Notes under the pieces: model-generated
Seen by the model: the letters and a program-made list of their open reading frames with translations, nothing else
Told to the model about the DNA's origin: nothing
The model's database searches: none
NCBI GenBank assembly: GCA_002238505.1
Contig: MPMM01000001.1
Location: 62,001 to 126,000 of the forward strand
Reading direction: 5' to 3'
Source: SAR202 cluster bacterium bin22
GTDB lineage: Bacteria; Chloroflexota; Dehalococcoidia; Lucifugimonadales; UBA3495
Length of the DNA stretch: 64,000 bases
Shown: positions 63,388-64,000 of the stretch, piece after piece
Numbering within the stretch: the stretch's first letter is position 1
Layout of the letters: each line of letters starts with the position of its first letter
Position numbers and translations under genes: made by a program

Positions 63388-64000
63388 TTAGCTCTGGTTT
63401 CTGCTGGCCCCCCTGGACTGGGCGTCCAATGTCATTGCGATTCTTGACCGGAAGGGGCGTACTCGATTGACTGTTGCCGTTACGCCCAGGGGTACCACAA
63501 ACATGGCGCTCTTGCCCTCCGCATGGGGCGAGAAGAAGTCGGTGACTTCGTCGTCGTAAAAGGTGAGGCCGCTGGCCCCCAGGCCAAGGGAGTGAGCCGC
63601 CAGGTAAAGCTTTCCGCCCACGATGCCGGCTTCCAACTGGGCGGCGCGATAGCCCCGGTTGCCGTAGCGCTCCAGTATCTTGCCTAGGTCGGCCATGAAG
63701 AAGGCGACGGCGGAAGCGTCATGGGGTAAAGCCTGCTCGAAGCCGAGGTGCCCCGCTTCGTGACGGAACTCGCCCTCCTTTAGCTGGTACAGGCCGCCAT
63801 CTTCGTAGGAGCAGAAATAGGCGCCGGTGGGAACGTCTTCCACAGCGTTTACTATAAGGTAAAGGTCCAGCAAGCTGTCGCCCTGATTTACCAGGAAGTC
63901 GGAAGGGACGCCCTGCCTGGATTGCCGGAGCATGGCGGCCAGGCTGGTAAAGGGTATGGACTGGTGGTCGAAGCGACGGGTTGAACCTCTCTCACGGATT
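63388..64000 (-). CDS. SagB-type nitroreductase-family protein, 5'-truncated by window edge
   Basis: FMN-dependent oxidoreductase of the SagB/nitroreductase family; at least 204 residues, continuing beyond the window (the frame is open through 64000). The visible order is RERGSTRRFDHQSIPFTSLAAML, the LYLIVNAVEDVPTGAYFC block, HDASAVAFFMADLGKILERYGNRGYRAAQLEAGIVGGKLYLAAHSLGLGASGLTFYDDEV and PLGVTA. SagB proteins oxidise azolines in ribosomal peptides, but most homologues lack that context. No YcaO-like or precursor-peptide gene is seen. An ATG at 63933 is internal. The 301-base gap upstream of the OppD start (63087-63387) holds no gene. Confidence 0.8.
   Translation of the reverse strand, partial: IRERGSTRRFDHQSIPFTSLAAMLRQSRQGVPSDFLVNQGDSLLDLYLIVNAVEDVPTGAYFCSYEDGGLYQLKEGEFRHEAGHLGFEQALPHDASAVAFFMADLGKILERYGNRGYRAAQLEAGIVGGKLYLAAHSLGLGASGLTFYDDEVTDFFSPHAEGKSAMFVVPLGVTATVNRVRPFRSRIAMTLDAQSRGASRNQS

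Noticed and set aside
63388-64000. Azoline-modified peptide (TOMM) biosynthetic cluster
   Set aside because: A SagB-type protein is present, but there is no YcaO, precursor peptide or transporter beside it within the window.

Overview
The window looks like a chromosomal segment of a GC-rich (about 60%) free-living bacterium, most likely a Chloroflexota member of the Dehalococcoidia/SAR202 type. This placement is inferred from gene content and style: many flavin, F420 and ring-attacking oxidoreductases, a run of amidohydrolase-2 paralogues, family-5 solute-binding lipoproteins (one with a Val/Glu-rich stalk), a split B12-dependent methylmalonyl-CoA mutase, and frequent TTG/GTG starts. No 16S or other phylogenetic marker was tested. 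No phage, transposase, CRISPR array or rRNA was seen.

Layout. 1-4 kb: the 3' part of typA, a secreted Thr/Pro-rich minisatellite protein, and an overlapping aminoglycoside-phosphotransferase-like kinase. 4-17.7 kb: an accessory catabolic block, mostly on the minus strand, with a VOC protein, an NHL beta-propeller gene broken by an in-frame TAG, an orphan molybdenum hydroxylase large subunit (plus strand), a group-D flavin monooxygenase-like protein, an arylsulfotransferase-like protein, an F420-type luciferase-fold oxidoreductase, Rieske dioxygenase beta and alpha subunits, an SDR, a CMD protein and an MFS exporter. Intergenic gaps here carry three families of short dispersed repeats. 18-22 kb: a minus-strand peptide-type ABC operon (binding protein, DppB, DppC) with a strong promoter. 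22-25 kb: a small cupin-like protein, an aldo/keto reductase, an HpaI-type aldolase and a membrane protein. 25.5-30 kb: a second binding protein-DppB-DppC set on the plus strand. 30.1-35.2 kb: five consecutive paralogous amidohydrolases, followed by a VOC protein and an FAH-family hydrolase (to 36.7 kb). This 22-37 kb block is the best candidate for an undescribed uptake-and-degradation locus.

From 36.8 kb the content is mostly housekeeping: tRNA-Arg(UCU), the B12-binding small subunit of methylmalonyl-CoA mutase, a DUF177-rpmF-fabD-nusB-acpP operon, family-4 uracil-DNA glycosylase, RNase J, FtsK, a PHP phosphoesterase and an OppD-type ATPase. A minus-strand operon follows with the mutase large subunit, an acyl-CoA dehydrogenase, the epimerase and holA. 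Then come YvcK, glmS, a TreT-like glycosyltransferase, thrB, lysC, a GT2, a TPR protein, an OppD-OppF pair and a SagB-type nitroreductase cut by the window end.

How the parts may work together (inference). Two ABC importers lack their own ATPases, and three OppD/OppF-type ATPases lie elsewhere in the window without permeases, so ATPases may be shared. The ring-oxidising genes on the left and the hydrolase/aldolase/decarboxylase-like genes in the centre suit stepwise degradation of aromatic or other recalcitrant organic compounds. Propionyl-CoA/methylmalonyl-CoA genes (mutase, epimerase, acyl-CoA dehydrogenase) could feed the products into central metabolism.
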